Assembly: GCA_907165135.1 (NCBI GenBank)
Contig: OU015568.1
Coordinates: 4,844,501-4,908,500, forward strand
Source: Oikopleura dioica
Lineage: Eukaryota > Chordata > Appendicularia > Copelata > Oikopleuridae
Direction: 5' to 3'
Length of the DNA: 64,000 bases
In this document: piece after piece, positions 22,099-32,814 of the stretch
Position numbering within the stretch: the first letter of the stretch is position 1
Layout of the letters: each line of letters starts with the position of its first letter
Notes under the pieces: generated by a model
Told to the model about the DNA's origin: nothing
Database searches by the model: none
The model's input: only the letters and a program-made list of their open reading frames with translations
Position numbers and translations under genes: made by a program

Positions 22099-25035
22099 AT
22101 GAAGTTGGCTACTTTTCTGACAGTTTCTGCCGCCGGAACTGAAGCTGCTGGAAGATGGATGGGAGATCGCCCGGAATTGAGCAAGGAAGATGCGGATTCC
22201 TTTCTGAAAAGATACAGTACGTGACAGTAGGGAGAATCTGAGCAGATTCTTATTCTAGCGCGAATGAATTCCGTCCCTGGCGCAGCAGATGACTCCCTTT
22301 TGGAAGAAATGCGCACTGGAAATCTGGAGCGAGAATGCAACGAAGAAACTTGCGACTGGGCCGAAGCGTATGAAATCTTTGGCGACAAGGCGCAAACTGA
22401 CGATTTTATGTACAATCGACTTCACCAGTGCGAGATCAAGAATCCTTGTTTCAATTTGGGAACTGCTAGTTGTCAGAATAAATGGGATAGTTACTGGTGC
22501 CAGTGCTTGAGTGGGTGGTATGGGAAAGATTGTGATTTTATGGATACAAAAGGTAAACACCATAAAAAATTTCAAAATTTTTTTCGCCCCAAAATTGTTT
22601 CCTACATTTTGATGAGGATAAATTAAAAGTTTTATTAGGAAACCTACGTGCAATTTGTCGTTCTTAGATAAGCATAACTTCAGTTATCAATAACAGATGA
22701 GTTATAAATTATAACTTATAATTAAGATGGATACATGTGCCAACGAGCCACCGGTTGCAGTAGTCCTCTTATTGCCGCACCTCAAGTCGTCCTTGAATCC
22801 ACCGAAACTCAAGAAACAACAACAACAACCACCTCTACGACAACAACGAGAATTCAACAAAAACTATCAGCCTACGAACCAAGCGTTGAGTGCGATACAA
22901 TCAATGATCGATTTACTGTGAAAATGCCGCTTTCGTATGATGGCGACTTTTTGCTCGGCTGGGATATGATGACTGCCAACTGCGGGTTTACTTCGGAGGA
23001 TCAGCAAGGTGTTGTTTATTCTTACAAGTAAGAGGGTTTTTGGAAGATATTAGTCGAATGAAAATTGAGGTTTACTGAATGCGGAACGCAAATGAAACTC
23101 GACGAAAACGATCCAAATAAATTTGTCTACGAAAATAATCTCAGGTATCCGCCGTAATCAGCTTGTAATCTAGCTTTATTCTAGCCGAAAACCAGTACTT
23201 TCTGGAGGTGTTTACCGAGACTACGGAGCCATTTATAATTTCCGATGTATCATTGATCGTCTTGGTCATGTCGACAATGATTTTGTCAATGCAACGACTG
23301 GAGAAGTCTCTGGAGATATTTTGCCCGTTTATGTTGTTTCTGATAATATGATCTCAGGTTATGGTTGACTTGATATTGAGCACCTGAAGCGATGGTTAAT
23401 ACCGGATGGTACGATGGATTATACTTCTAGCTGATGTTTTAAATTTTATGTCTTCTTCAAAATATCCCCTAGATTAGATACCCAATTGTTTGAATTTATC
23501 TTCCTTTTATGGTTTCTCGAAAATCAATATTATAAAAACCATGATAAAAGCAATGGGTGAATACGAAAGCAACGACAAATTCATCTTCCGACTCAATGTT
23601 TACGAAGATTCTTCTTACCTCAACAGGTACACAACTCAAACGAGCGAATATGTAAAACATTTTCATTGAGATATAAAATGCAAGAGTTTCCTCTTCTCAA
23701 ATCTCTCAAAGAAAGAATCTATCTCGGGACAGAAGTCATCACCAAAATGGAGCACGAATACATCTTCACCAAGCGCTGCTGGGCCACGCCTTCTGTCGAT
23801 TCGGAAATGTACAGTTGCCCCCTTTTCAACCCCATCAGTTCTTTTCTAGCAATGTTGCTTACTCGCCAATTATCGACAACGGTTGCCCGTCAGATGCCTT
23901 CACTGCGCTACAAGCTCGGCTCAACCACGAAGATCGCTTCTCAACGGAGACGCTGAGGTTTCCCGAGTCTAATTACGTCTACATACAGGCAATGATTAAT
24001 GTCTTTAGAAAGTTTGAAAATCAATGTGTTTTAGTGCGATGTTATTGTCTGCGACCTGCGAAAACCTAATGTTAGGGGTTAAAAATTTATTGAAAAAACC
24101 TACAGTTTTTTTCCTCTTTTGTGGACCCCAAGTTTGTGGACATTTTTTCCATTTTAAGGCCTTTCAGTGGGACACTTTATAAAAGATGCTGTTCCAAGTT
24201 TGTGGACATTTTTTCGCGGAAGGAAATAAAAAAGACAATTTTTTGTGTGTTGAGATTAATTCTTGCTAATCAAGATCGAGTTGTTCATTGTTTACGAAAA
24301 AAAGACAAAATTAAAGGTTGAACTAGAGACAAAGGGGCCTTTGTCAGTCTTTCAGGAGCATAAATGCAAAGTCTAGAAAACCATTCGGCGTACTCAAATC
24401 TCGAAAAAAAAATTTTAAGCGATTTCGATGGGACATTTTTTCGAAAATTTTGGGACAAAAAATGTCCACAAAAGAGGAAAAGAACTGTATTTATATGTCT
24501 AGTAATATTAATTTGTATTGTAGAGAATTGATTTTCACTATAAATTATAGTCTATAATTAAGGCCTACGGGTTACCACATGGTCTTACCAGACGAGGTTA
24601 AACGTCGTTTATCATCTTCAAAGCGTTCTCTCATTAAAAACTCAGAAGGAAAAGGTTCTTCACTAAATTATGGTTTTAATAGTTTTGAAACAATATTACC
24701 ATCTTATAAAACTTAACCCTCTGTAAGACCCAGCTTGTCAATCCACCTGCCGAGCCGATGCTCCAACAAACCTCCAAGCTTCCGAGATCATCCGCCGAAA
24801 GCGACGATCCGCCTTCGACGAAACTTCTCACCCAGAACAAACCGTCACCCTCGGCCCCTTTTTGATCAAAGATCAGGAAGAGCAAGCTCAAGAAGAAGCA
24901 GCAGGTTTTAGCTTTTGGTCGACTAGTTTTGGCTGGGTCGTGGCAGGATGCGCGACTGTAAGTCTTGTCGCTTACGTCAGCCAGCGAAAGAAGTTTTCAA
25001 CGATCGAGCCGAATCATGAAAATACAGTTATGTAA
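22099..25035 (+). CDS. Gla-EGF-ZP transmembrane protein
   Basis: Exons 22099-22216, 22259-22552, 22727-23027, 23070-23144, 23185-23357, 23551-23626, 23671-23808, 23850-23988, 24035-24070 and about 24728-25035; ~550 residues. A signal peptide and propeptide (DADSFLKRY) precede a Gla domain (NLERECNEETCDWAEAYEIF) and an EGF domain (NPCFNLGTASC...WCQCLSGWYGKDC). A Thr-rich linker leads to a full ZP module: VECDTINDRFTV, CGFTSEDQ, then CWATPS, NGCPSD and QCDVIVCDL. A furin-type site RRKRRS, a hydrophobic patch (TVTLGPFLI), a C-terminal membrane helix and a cytosolic tail follow, as in ZP proteins. Glutamates would be gamma-carboxylated and the ZP module would polymerise extracellularly. Intron 8 (23989-24034) is GC...AG. 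The last junction does not splice in frame with GT and is unresolved. Confidence 0.88.
24102..24489. mobile_element. foldback element (CTCTTTTGTGGAC ends)
   Basis: ACAGTTTTTTTCCTCTTTTG at 24102 is matched inverted by CAAAAGAGGAAAAGAACTGT ending at 24488. Inner copies of TGTGGACATTTTTTC recur (24133, 24201). It lies in the unresolved last intron of the Gla-EGF-ZP gene, which may explain that intron's size. Confidence 0.75.
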
Positions 25036-25571
25036 CTAAGATGATCATTTTTACTGTCAAAAAATAAAGGTCAGAAAAAAAGTCATTTTTACCAAAATTT
25101 TCGGTATTTTTTCGGTTTTTTTTACAAAAAATCATTTCACAGATCATAAATCAAAGAGTGTCTGCAGGTCTGTATTTATATATTTTTCCACGGCGTCTGC
25201 GCGGAGCATGTGAGAGTGAGCTCACGTGGTGTAGCTCTCCCTTTCCTTATTTTCCATTTCTACATGGCCGAAAGCCAAAAAACCGAGAGCCAGAGCGAGA
25301 TAAATTCAATTTCCCTGAAACCAAAACTCTTCGTTTTTATTATCGGACTCAAAAAGAAAGAAAGAACCATCAATCTTGAGGAACAGAAAAATAGCTAGTA
25401 GAGGATAGGTGTGAAAACACACTCATCAAGAAAGAACCTTGAATCAAAAGAATCGAGAAAGAAGGATCAACAATTTCGAGTCGATAAAAAGGAGGGGTTC
25501 TCGAGGGGAAAGAATTCAATTTTCTGAAGAAAAAATCAGAACGAGAAAGTAAAAAATCAATAAGAAGAAAA

Positions 25572-27156
25572 ATGACGAGCCCGATTTATTGCGCTACTGA
25601 TGGAACTGGACCAGGTATGACATGGATCTTTTGAGTTGAAAAAAATAAGGCGCTTATCAATTTATATTCATCATATTTCATTAAAACCCGCTTCGAGATA
25701 CTGTTCTAGATATTAATTGTAAAAACAGTAATGGCATCTTTTTAGCAAATAGTTATATAATTTCTTCAGATGAAATTACTGGAAAAAAAGAATGATAAGC
25801 CCATATTTTTGTCTCAATCGGGCCAGCTTAATGTATCAAATTAATTTATTCATATAAAATGACTCAACAATAGATTAAGGCTCTCAATGGATTCGAACAC
25901 GAAGTGGCTGGAGATCAAGCGAGTCTGAAAGTACTGTAGAAGAATCTCCACCTGACAAAGAAGAGGTCAAAGAGCTCCTAAGCTCGCACGTGACCAAACA
26001 GTGGCACAAGCAATGTCTCGTCCAAGCTCAAGGCATCAAAGGAGCGCCTCGTAAGTCAAAAAGCAGCTGGTTATCATCATCGTCTTTTTCTAGCGTCGCG
26101 GGCAGGAGCAAGCGAGAATTTATCCTACCTCCCGATTTTGACCAAAACGACTCAGGAATTCGGCTACACGACTCTTGGCGAAGCTCTCCGCCGGCTGAAC
26201 TTTCTTTCCGCCCTTGACGACCGCCTCAAGTTCAACTTCATTCTCGACGTCGTCCATCTTTGCGTCAAAGATCGACTTCTCTCTTTGTCTGGTTTTGCCA
26301 TCCGAAGACTGTTGGCTATCATTTCGCATATAATCGACAAAATGGAGGAGAGGAGTGAATTCGGGGCGAGGGATGATCTTCATGCGACGCTGGAAGTTTT
26401 TATCAAGAAATTGACGGAGTTCAAGAAGATCATTAGTTGCTCGCATTCTGGAATTCAACAGTAAGTTTGGATGGTTTCTTCTCTTCGGACACCATAAAAT
26501 TGATTTTGTTTTAAACAAATATAAATTTTTTCCCGCTAAAACGGCTGATAATACCATAGAAAATACGATACTTGTTGAACACTCTAAAGTTTGTTAAATA
26601 ATTTCAGGATGATAAATCAAAGCGAAAATTTAAAGCTCCGTCTTCATTCACTCCAGCTTCCTGAAGTTCAAAGACAGAAGAAAGAAGTCAACATAATCGA
26701 CCTTCCAAATGAAATTCAGGATAAGATCTTGCTATCCCTTACGACTCCAAAGGATTTTGACAGATTGGCGAAGGCGAATTCGAACTTTGGAGAAATCGTT
26801 TCTGTTTTTGAAGAGGTAAAATAGCCATGCTTTCCTTAAATTATTTTTGGTAGCTTCATCTGAAAAATATGGTTGATTTCCACTGGCAAGAGGAGCAAAA
26901 ACGCGACTGGCGTCTGCCAATCTGGAAATCCGACGCGCCGAAATCCGATTCCGTCAATCTCTCCGCCTCCGATCTACGAAATCAGCACCAGCGACTGCTG
27001 AAGAAACATGGTCTCCGAAAGGAATACTCGTCGATTCTAATTTTTTGTCCGAAAAACTCGATTTTATTCTGGGACGATGCAGAGCATCCTTATTCGATTT
27101 TTGAGGAAAATTTGAAAGAAATTTTTCCTGCTGATTTTGTCTCGTTTTTTGATTGA
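25572..27156 (+). CDS. FBXO32: F-box protein, FBXO32/FBXO25 (atrogin-1) type
   Basis: Exons 25572-25614, 25880-26050, 26094-26460, 26608-26815 and 26854-27156 give 363 residues (vertebrate atrogin-1: 355). The N-terminus GTGPGSQWIRTRSGW matches the family's conserved opening. EFGYTTLGEALRRLNF and DRLLSLSGFAIRR mark the leucine-rich/LZ region. The F-box is IIDLPNEIQDKILLSL with DFDRLAKANSNFGEIV. The C-terminus (FCPKNSILFWDDAEHP...PADFVSFFD) matches the family's terminal Cys/Trp/His block. It would act as substrate receptor in an SCF (Skp1-Cul1) ubiquitin ligase. One ancestral gene probably corresponds to both vertebrate FBXO25 and FBXO32, so the symbol is approximate. Confidence 0.93.
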
Positions 27157-27235
27157 GCTGCTGACTTTTGGAAATAAATTGAAAGGTGCTTATTTCATTT
27201 TTTATTAAAAAGGGATTAGAATTTTCGCTTGAATT

Positions 27236-27451
27236 CTAGAGCGTCATTTTGATCATGTCGTCGATGTTTTTTGCAAGCCGCTTTGCAATATTCTTGCTTG
27301 CATAAGAATTGTACAGTAGCTCAGAAGTTATCAGATCGATGGGTCGGTGAGCCAAATCTTGGTATCGAGTGGCTTTTCTGTAGAAATTCCAAAAGTATCC
27401 ATAAACTGGCGCCGTCAAAAATAAAACAAGAAAAGTGTTTATTCGTACCAT
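27236..27451 (-). CDS. secreted mini-protein, paralogue 1
   Basis: Single-exon 71-residue frame with a signal peptide (MVRINTFLVLFLTAPVYG) and mature sequence containing NFYRKATRYQDL and RPIDLITSELLYNSY. This is the most diverged of three neighbouring paralogues sharing the pattern F-x-R-x-AT-x-YQ-x(3)-RP-x(5)-EL. There are no cysteines in the mature part, so it is not a disulfide-rich peptide. No known family recognised. Confidence 0.75.
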   Translation of the reverse strand: MVRINTFLVLFLTAPVYGYFWNFYRKATRYQDLAHRPIDLITSELLYNSYASKNIAKRLAKNIDDMIKMTL

Positions 27452-27627
27452 AATTTCAAATAATTTATTTGAACGCTCAGATCGACATCAGCTTATATTG
27501 CCTTGATGTAAAACAGGTAGCATGATTTCCAATCAAGAAGAGAAGCCTTTGATTCCATTGAAAATTTTATTAAAAAAGAGTCTGGACTAGAATAATTTAT
27601 TCTTTCCTAATTTTTGGCAGAAAAAAG

Positions 27628-27816
27628 TTACATCATATAGCGCAGCTCTCGTGAAAGTTTCGGGAGTATTTCTTCCATCGAATAAGCTGCTTTGATTAGT
27701 TCTAAGGTATTATCCCTTACTGGCTTTTTCCACATCTCCTGATACTTCGTCGCCTTTCTAAAGAAGCACCAAGGGCTAGCAAAGACGGTCAGAACCATGA
27801 AAGAAAAGATTTTCAT
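27628..27816 (-). CDS. secreted mini-protein, paralogue 2
   Basis: A 62-residue frame: signal peptide MKIFSFMVLTVFAS, then WCFFRKATKYQEMWKKP, NTLELIKAAY and LPKLSRELRYMM at the end. It is close to paralogue 3, and the similarity extends upstream of the start (CGTTTCGTAACTAA near 27819, ATAATTCTGTA near 27839), so promoter and gene were copied together. Confidence 0.82.
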   Translation of the reverse strand: MKIFSFMVLTVFASPWCFFRKATKYQEMWKKPVRDNTLELIKAAYSMEEILPKLSRELRYMM

Positions 27817-27992
27817 GGCGTTTCGTAACTAACGTTTCATAATTCTGTAAATTTTGTTTTATACTCCTCCTCGGAATATATTGAAGCGCGGGTATTTCCA
27901 TTTTTGAATAAATAAAGAAAGAGATCGAGATGATTTTTCGTGAATCATTTTTTAATTAAGATTTCAGAGCGAAACCGGGACAGGGGAAAGAA

Positions 27993-28193
27993 TCACATCA
28001 TGTAGCGAAGTTCTCGTGAAAGTTTTGGGAGAATATTTTCCCTTGCATAAGCAGCTTTGAACAGTTCAAAAGTATTCCCCCTAGCAGGTCTTTTCCAAAG
28101 TTGCTGGTATTCTGTCGCGCTTCGGAAAAAGCACCAGGAGCTGCAAAAAGGCGAAGCAAAGACGGGGAGAATTATGAAAGAAGCGATTTTCAT
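27993..28193 (-). CDS. secreted mini-protein, paralogue 3
   Basis: A 66-residue frame: signal peptide MKIASFIILPVFAS, then WCFFRSATEYQQLWKRP, NTFELFKAAY and an ending identical to paralogue 2 (LPKLSRELRYMM). It has a four-residue insertion after the signal peptide (PFCS). It shares its upstream flank with paralogue 2 over about 100 bp. Confidence 0.82.
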   Translation of the reverse strand: MKIASFIILPVFASPFCSSWCFFRSATEYQQLWKRPARGNTFELFKAAYARENILPKLSRELRYMM

Positions 28194-29839
28194 GGCGTTT
28201 CGTAACTAATGTTTCATAATTCTGTAGATTTTGCTTTTATAGTCCTCCCCGGTTCACCAGGAATAAATTGAAGCGTAGAGATTTCCATTTTAGAATTAAT
28301 TGATGGAGATCAAAAACGACCTTGGCGACAATTTTTTGATGATGTTAGAAAAAAAACTGGAACAGTCAATTTTGATCAGTCTATTTTTGTTCAATAAAAC
28401 GGATCCCCCGTCACGTGGCAATGACTTTTTCAAAGAGCGATTTCGGATTGATCCCCTTAAGGTTCTCGGAAGTTTTTGTGCTAAGAATCTTGCCCGATAG
28501 TTGTTCGAACGCAATAGAAGGACAAGAATGTTCGTGTTTTTCTTAAGGGCGTCGCCACGATAAGTGAAAATTTCAAACATCGGTATAATATAAAATCTTC
28601 GCCGTAGTTTAATGGATTTGATATTGCTCCGAGTTTTAGAGTCAAAATGCCCAAAATTTAACGGATTTTCGAGCTCTAGAATCTTGATTTCTTCGAAAAA
28701 GGGCATGCTTAAAGTTTGAGCAAATAAAAGTGCGCACTGCTGGTATTATATTTGAAATAAATCTTTCACTTATTCTTCCCTCCAGTAGAGTAAAATTACC
28801 GGCGATAGGGAAGTGCTTAAAGATTTAAATGTCTTTATCGCTCTTATTGAATCACAAATATCGAAGTGGTATTGAACAAATAATAAGCTATTTGGTCGGG
28901 CTTTATGCGCCGGAAAAACTTTGAGATTTTTGCTACTCTAACAGGGCTTTTAAAAGCACACTTACGGCTGTACAAAATACAGTTTGTCTGTCTCTACTTT
29001 TGAAAGAAGAAAAGTTCGAATTTTCCGAGAGAAAATTTTTGAAGAAAAAATTTGAAAAATGGAGGAAAATAAGGAAAGATTTTGATCAATTTTTCATGAT
29101 AGTGAAGGCATTTTTTGGATACTGTAATTTTGGATACCCTGTATAAAAACCCTGAGCCAGGGTCCTACGCGGCTTTTCAGACCCTGACTCAGGTTTTCTT
29201 CTCAGGTCGCCGAGCCAGGAGCAAGGTAAACCCCCTTAATCGAGGGAAAACTTCAAAAGAAAACGCCCATTTTCAGTAATAACTTTTTCGTAATTATTTT
29301 GCCCTTCAGCGAAATTCGCATACAGCCTCATCCCAGGAAGATAATCATTCCAAACACAAGGGTCAAAACACGCTATTTTGTAATTTCTCAGGAAATATAT
29401 TTTTATCGTCCCTATTTGACCTTTTAGAGCTCTTTCTTCTTATATTTCAAGTTTATTTACTTGAAAAGTAGGTTCAACTAAGGGTTCTCACTGAGCCGTG
29501 CAAATTCCTCGATTCTATCAAACTGAAGAATCTGATAATAATCGGGCTTTCTATTCTCTTCCCAGCTCAGTTTAAAAAAAAGAGAGTTATTTGGAAGGTT
29601 TTTGAAAAGATATGAAAACAAGAGATTTTGGCAAATATGCGAAAAAAGAGAAAGAAATTTTGTTGGATGAAAGTGCGGAAACCATAAGTCGCAAATCTGG
29701 TACGTCTTTTTGTATTTATAAAACTGCCGAAATTTGATCCGCAAAAAAATATTATACAAGATGTTGTCTCTAGTCGAAAACTCATTTTGAAAATCTAAAA
29801 AAGTCTGACCACAACATTCAAGATGACAAATACGAAGGA
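28194..29839. other. intergenic, one decayed MITE
   Basis: No gene is supported. The shared paralogue promoter occupies about 28194-28300. A shortened CCTGAGTCAGG-family copy lies at 29148-29218 (ends CCCTGAGCCAGG and CTCAGGTTTTCTTCTCAGG, with GCCGAGCCAGG terminus). Sequence from 29755 leads into the SLC22 gene and has an in-frame open extension upstream of the chosen start, back to a TCTCTAG at 29764-29770 that could be an acceptor. Confidence 0.5.
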
Positions 29840-32229
29840 ATGGACAAAATCTTCAACCGAATGCCTCACTTCTCCGGTTACCAATTCTTGGTGCTCGTGC
29901 TCGGCTCATGGATGTGCTTCTGTGCAGGGCATGTTCAAACCGGTTCAGTTTTCCTTCAAGCGGCTCCGGAAGAGTACAGGTGTCACAATGAGCTGGATGA
30001 GATTGCGGAAGGAGCGAATTACTCGAATACGGAATTTGCTTCAGGAGGAAATTGCAAGGTCTTCGAAATTGATTGGAAGAAGGTATAAAATTGAGTCGAA
30101 AATCGACGTTCAGAAAACCTGTGCAGAAACCTGACTCAGGGTTCTAATACATGAGATTTGCTGCTTGATATCAGGGCTTACCTAAACCCTTACTCAGGTT
30201 TCTAGACAGGTTGCCTAGCCCAGAATAAAAGCATTAAAAAACCAAGACCCAATGCAATTCTAGCAATGTCCTGACTCATCGACTCCAGAAGAATACGAAT
30301 TCTGCATGATCGAGAAAAAGCTCAACGAAACATCTGTCTGCTCAAAATGCGAAGATTTCGAATACTCTCCCGACAACACATTCACTGAAACTGTTAAGGT
30401 AACCGACCCCTATTTAATTTTTGGATAATCCGAAATTGATTGTCGTTAAAAATCACAAACGCTAGAATTTTTCTATTCCTAGAAAAGACGCATGAGAGTT
30501 TTGAGTGCACTTTTGATTGGTATTTTCACAGGTATTTTTTGATTTCGAATCTCGTTTTTCAACGTTCCTTTCTCACTCTGTCTGCTAGACACAATTCGAT
30601 TGGGTGTGCGATGACAAAGTCATTCCGACCGATTCAATTTCGACTTGCATCTTCATGACTGGCTTGTTTTTTGGAGCCCTTGGTTTTGGAATGATTTCCG
30701 ACCGAATTGGAAGAAAGAATACTTTGCTTCTCGCTGGATTCTTACATTTTGGTGGAAACTTGACGCTTTATTGGATCGACAATGTCTGGGCGTATACTTT
30801 TATTAGGCTTGCTTGTGGGGCATTCGGGACGGGTTGAAATCATAGAAGAGTCTTTTGATAAAACCGATTTAATAACCCGAGAAAGCGCATGGAGGAGTCG
30901 TGGTTGGATACGTCTACGTCATGGAATTCATGGGGCCAAAGTGGCGCGCAAATGTTGCGAACCAATATTTGACGATTTTCAGCTTAGGTTTCATGTCTCT
31001 CTCCCTGATCGCTTACTATGCACGGGACTGGCACACGATGGAACTGGTGATTGCTCTCTGCGTCACGCCCGTTTTTGCTTTTCACTTTGTTCTGCCAAAG
31101 AGCTACAGATGGCTTTACAGTAAAGATCGAATTACTGAAGCTCGTCAAGCAGGTAGGAAGATGGATTAAGGGAGAGTTTGTTGATTGGTTTTTAGTTCTG
31201 ACGTTTTCGGACAAAACTGGTGGTTCCTTGGACCTAAATTATCTTGAAAAAGTCGAAGCCGCAGCAAAATCCGGCGATGGAGAGCAAGTCAAGATTCTAG
31301 AAGTCTTCAAGTACCCAAAAATGAAGTGGATCACCGTCAACTGCATGTATGGCTGGTTCGTGACTTCAATGGTCTACTACGGGCTTGGACTAAATGCAGG
31401 GAGCCTCACAGGGAATTTGTTCGTCAACAATGTGATAAACGGATGCTTTGAAATCGCAGCTCGATTGCTCGCGCCGTTCATTCTTGAGTGGAAAATGATG
31501 GGAAGAAGAGGCAGTTTGATCTTTTTCTTCATGGTTTGCTCGCTCTCCTGCATCGGTTCCCTGATTCTGACACTCCAGGCTAACTGTGAGCCTACCTATG
31601 ATCCTGATGATTGCTCGGAGACTCCGATCATTCCAGCTGACTGTAATAGAAATCTTCTAAATATTGCTTCATACACTGCCTTTCTCGGGAAATTCGCTGT
31701 TGCTGGGACCTTTTCTGTCCTATATGTTTACAGGTATTTTCAAAAACAATAATCATTTGAAAAATCGATAAAATTTTTATTTTAAATAGACAAAAGTTCT
31801 GATATCCTTTGTATTTATTCCCTTTCAGATAGAAAAACATTTTTATGAAACTCCTTAATTCTAGTGCTGAATTATACCCAACTTGTGTGCGAGGATCTGC
31901 TGTTGGACTTTGCTCTTCCGCCGCTCGAGTTGGTGGAGCCATCTCACCTCTGATATTCGGCCTTGATGGCACCATTTGGGCTGGATTCTCAAATACTGTC
32001 TTCGGAACTTTAGGATTTATTGCCGCTGTTCTTGCCTGGTTCATGCCTGAGACTCAAGGAAAATGCATGTCACAGGTAAATGTCGACTCGAAGGATTAAA
32101 TCAAAAGGAAATTTTTAGACTATGGAAGAAGCAGAAGCTTCCTACTATCAGCCAAATAATGTCCGGCCAGAAGAACAATCTGACAATGAAAAATCCCGTG
32201 CTTCGATTGAAAGTTCAACTAGTTTCTAA
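29840..32229 (+). CDS. SLC22-family organic ion transporter
   Basis: Exons 29840-30082, 30264-30398, 30589-30832, 30886-31152, 31196-31733, 31865-32075 and 32119-32229 give 582 residues. It is a 12-helix MFS carrier in the plasma membrane: HFSGYQFLVLVLGSW (helix 1), a large Cys-rich extracellular loop, then FDWVCDD. The MFS signature GFGMISDRIGRKNTLLLAG follows helix 2. ELYPTCVRGSAVGLCSSAAR is the SLC22 signature after helix 10, followed by AVLAWFMPETQGK. It ends in an acidic Ser-rich tail. Whether it moves cations, anions or carnitine cannot be read from sequence. Intron 1 carries a MITE. Upstream in-frame sequence means the true start may be earlier. Confidence 0.93.
30108..30223. mobile_element. 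MITE, CCTGAGTCAGG family (short)
   Basis: The ends AGAAAACCTGTGCAG and CTAGACAGGTTGCC are inverted, and the element ends GCCTAGCCCAG. It lacks the CCGCGTAGCGG core. It lies inside SLC22 intron 1, between the GT donor and the true acceptor. Confidence 0.8.
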
Positions 32230-32814
32230 ATAAATTAAATATTCGTCAAAATGATTCTTTTCTAAATCAATGCAGTACGCTCAAGTTAGATTTAGAATAA
32301 ATTATTGCACATTATTGATCATTGTCTACAATAAATTTTTTGATTACATAATCATCAGTAAGTAGAACATTGCAGAATATTCTTCAAGGATACTTGAGTT
32401 GTCAAACTGCTCGATATTTATCAATACTAAAATGGTGGGATTCTGTTTTCACGAGTTTCCACAAGTTTCAATATCGACGTCAAACTTTCCATGAAGTCGT
32501 ATAAAATCGCTCAATTTTTTATTCATTTGACGCATAAGAATACAAAAATGTCTGATAGGCTCTCATCACGCCTCCTTAACACTAATGAGCATTTATGTTA
32601 TGTAATTATTTCGGTCATTTCTTGCAAAAGGAAGTCTATTTCGTGCAAATTCTCGTGTTCCAAATTTTGATTAACTGCTTTGCAAATTGTAAACTTGCAT
32701 CGCCATGATGCGAGCAACCGGCGTTAACTGCTCCGCAAATTTCGCGACAGCAAGCCGCTAAAACCGGCCCTGGCTTTGGTGAAAAGTTCAGTCACAAATT
32801 TTTCATTCACGAAA
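32230..32814. other. intergenic, promoter of the Cys-rich gene
   Basis: No gene seen. The SLC22 3' end (AATAAATT) is followed by AT-rich sequence. The last ~100 bp (32700-32800) is GC-richer and precedes a strong start context (ACGAAAATG). Confidence 0.5.

Noticed and set aside
22255..22653. Minus-strand open frames opposite the Gla-EGF exon
   Set aside because: The plus strand encodes recognisable Gla and EGF domains there; the reverse frames have no signal or family features.
28296..28706. Minus-strand 136-residue frame downstream of the mini-protein trio
   Set aside because: No family features, and overlapped by another frame of equal quality; composition matches non-coding AT-rich DNA.
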